This document shows, piece by piece, positions 6,146 through 6,357 of a stretch of DNA of 6,357 nucleotides; the first letter of the stretch is position 1; each line of letters opens with the position of its first letter. Source of the stretch: Zoogloea sp. (GTDB taxonomy: Bacteria; Pseudomonadota; Gammaproteobacteria; Burkholderiales; Rhodocyclaceae); NCBI GenBank assembly GCA_016790385.1, contig JAEUNV010000411.1:1-6357 (forward strand), written 5' to 3'. The position numbers and the translations under genes were made by a program. The notes under the pieces were generated by a model. The model was not told the DNA's origin. It did not search any database and saw only the letters and a program-made list of their open reading frames with translations.

Positions 6146-6357
6146 ATGCCCGACTCCCACTCCCTGATCGCCCTGCTCTGCGGCGCCCTCGACGCCCGGC
6201 GCAGCCTGATCGCCCAACTGCATGCCGAGGGGACCGACGCCTACCGCCTGTTCCACGGCACCGTCGAAGGCCGCCCCGGCCTCACCGTGGACCGCTACGG
6301 CAGCCTGATCCTGACCCAGAGCTTCCACGGCCCCCTGTCCCAGGCCGACGAAGAGGC
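6146..6357 (+). CDS. RlmI-like SAM-dependent methyltransferase, N-terminus only (3' end cut off)
   Basis: An open frame of 70 codons runs from ATG 6146 off the window end. The segment AYRLFHGTVEGRPGLTVDRYG (residues 32-52) resembles the EEHEE/linker region of the RlmI/RlmK class (SYRL-GESDGLPGITIDRFG in E. coli RlmI), enzymes that methylate 23S rRNA cytosine or guanine. The catalytic Rossmann domain lies beyond the window. Only about 30 residues precede this segment, so the N-terminal PUA domain of RlmI is absent; this points to the shorter PUA-less branch, whose substrate is less certain. A weak AGAAAG (6129-6134) is the only possible ribosome binding site. The 40-nt gap to the channel gene shows no terminator, so co-transcription with it is possible. 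Confidence 0.75.
   Translation, partial: MPDSHSLIALLCGALDARRSLIAQLHAEGTDAYRLFHGTVEGRPGLTVDRYGSLILTQSFHGPLSQADEE

Noticed and set aside
5476..6147. 223-codon minus-strand frame under the channel gene
   Set aside because: It is fully antisense to the CNB domain coding region, with Gly/Ala-rich low-complexity translation and no motif.
1..6357. tRNA, CRISPR, insertion sequence, phage or plasmid genes
   Set aside because: I saw no direct-repeat array, terminal inverted repeats, transposase or integrase motifs, or cloverleaf-like intergenic segment. The gaps are too short, at most 106 nt.

Overview
This is a gene-dense, GC-rich stretch with strong C/G preference at third codon positions. All eight genes lie on the + strand. 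Gene content and style suggest a proteobacterium, most likely a betaproteobacterium of the Rhodocyclales type (Azoarcus/Thauera relatives). That placement is inferred from protein resemblance, not from a marker gene.

Layout: (1) 1-1749, the 3' nine-tenths of a U32-family protein that looks like RlhA, the 23S rRNA C2501 hydroxylase. (2) 1758-2417, a membrane-anchored protein of unknown function with two similar halves, 8 nt after gene 1. (3) 2493-3404, a transglutaminase-like protein with an intact Cys-His-Asp triad, with its own good ribosome binding site. (4) 3408-3662, an 84-residue cysteine-containing small protein beginning with GTG right after the stop of gene 3. (5) 3659-4042, a thioredoxin-fold protein with a WCGTC site, overlapping gene 4 by four bases (ATGA). 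(6) 4068-4478, a HIT-family nucleotide hydrolase/transferase. (7) 4585-6105, an MscS-type channel fused to a C-terminal cyclic-nucleotide-binding domain. (8) 6146 to the window end, the N-terminus of an RlmI-like SAM-dependent methyltransferase.

Genes 3-6 are packed like one operon, and 3-4-5 are probably translationally coupled. Gene 7 follows a 106-nt gap containing two mutually exclusive GC hairpins, so it may be a separate transcription unit or be attenuated. RNA modification genes sit at both edges of the window. No RNA gene, mobile element, CRISPR array or phage gene was seen. No wholly new system is evident. The most interesting items are the nucleotide-gated channel fusion, the small Cys protein/thioredoxin pair with its unusual cysteine cluster, and the duplicated unknown protein.
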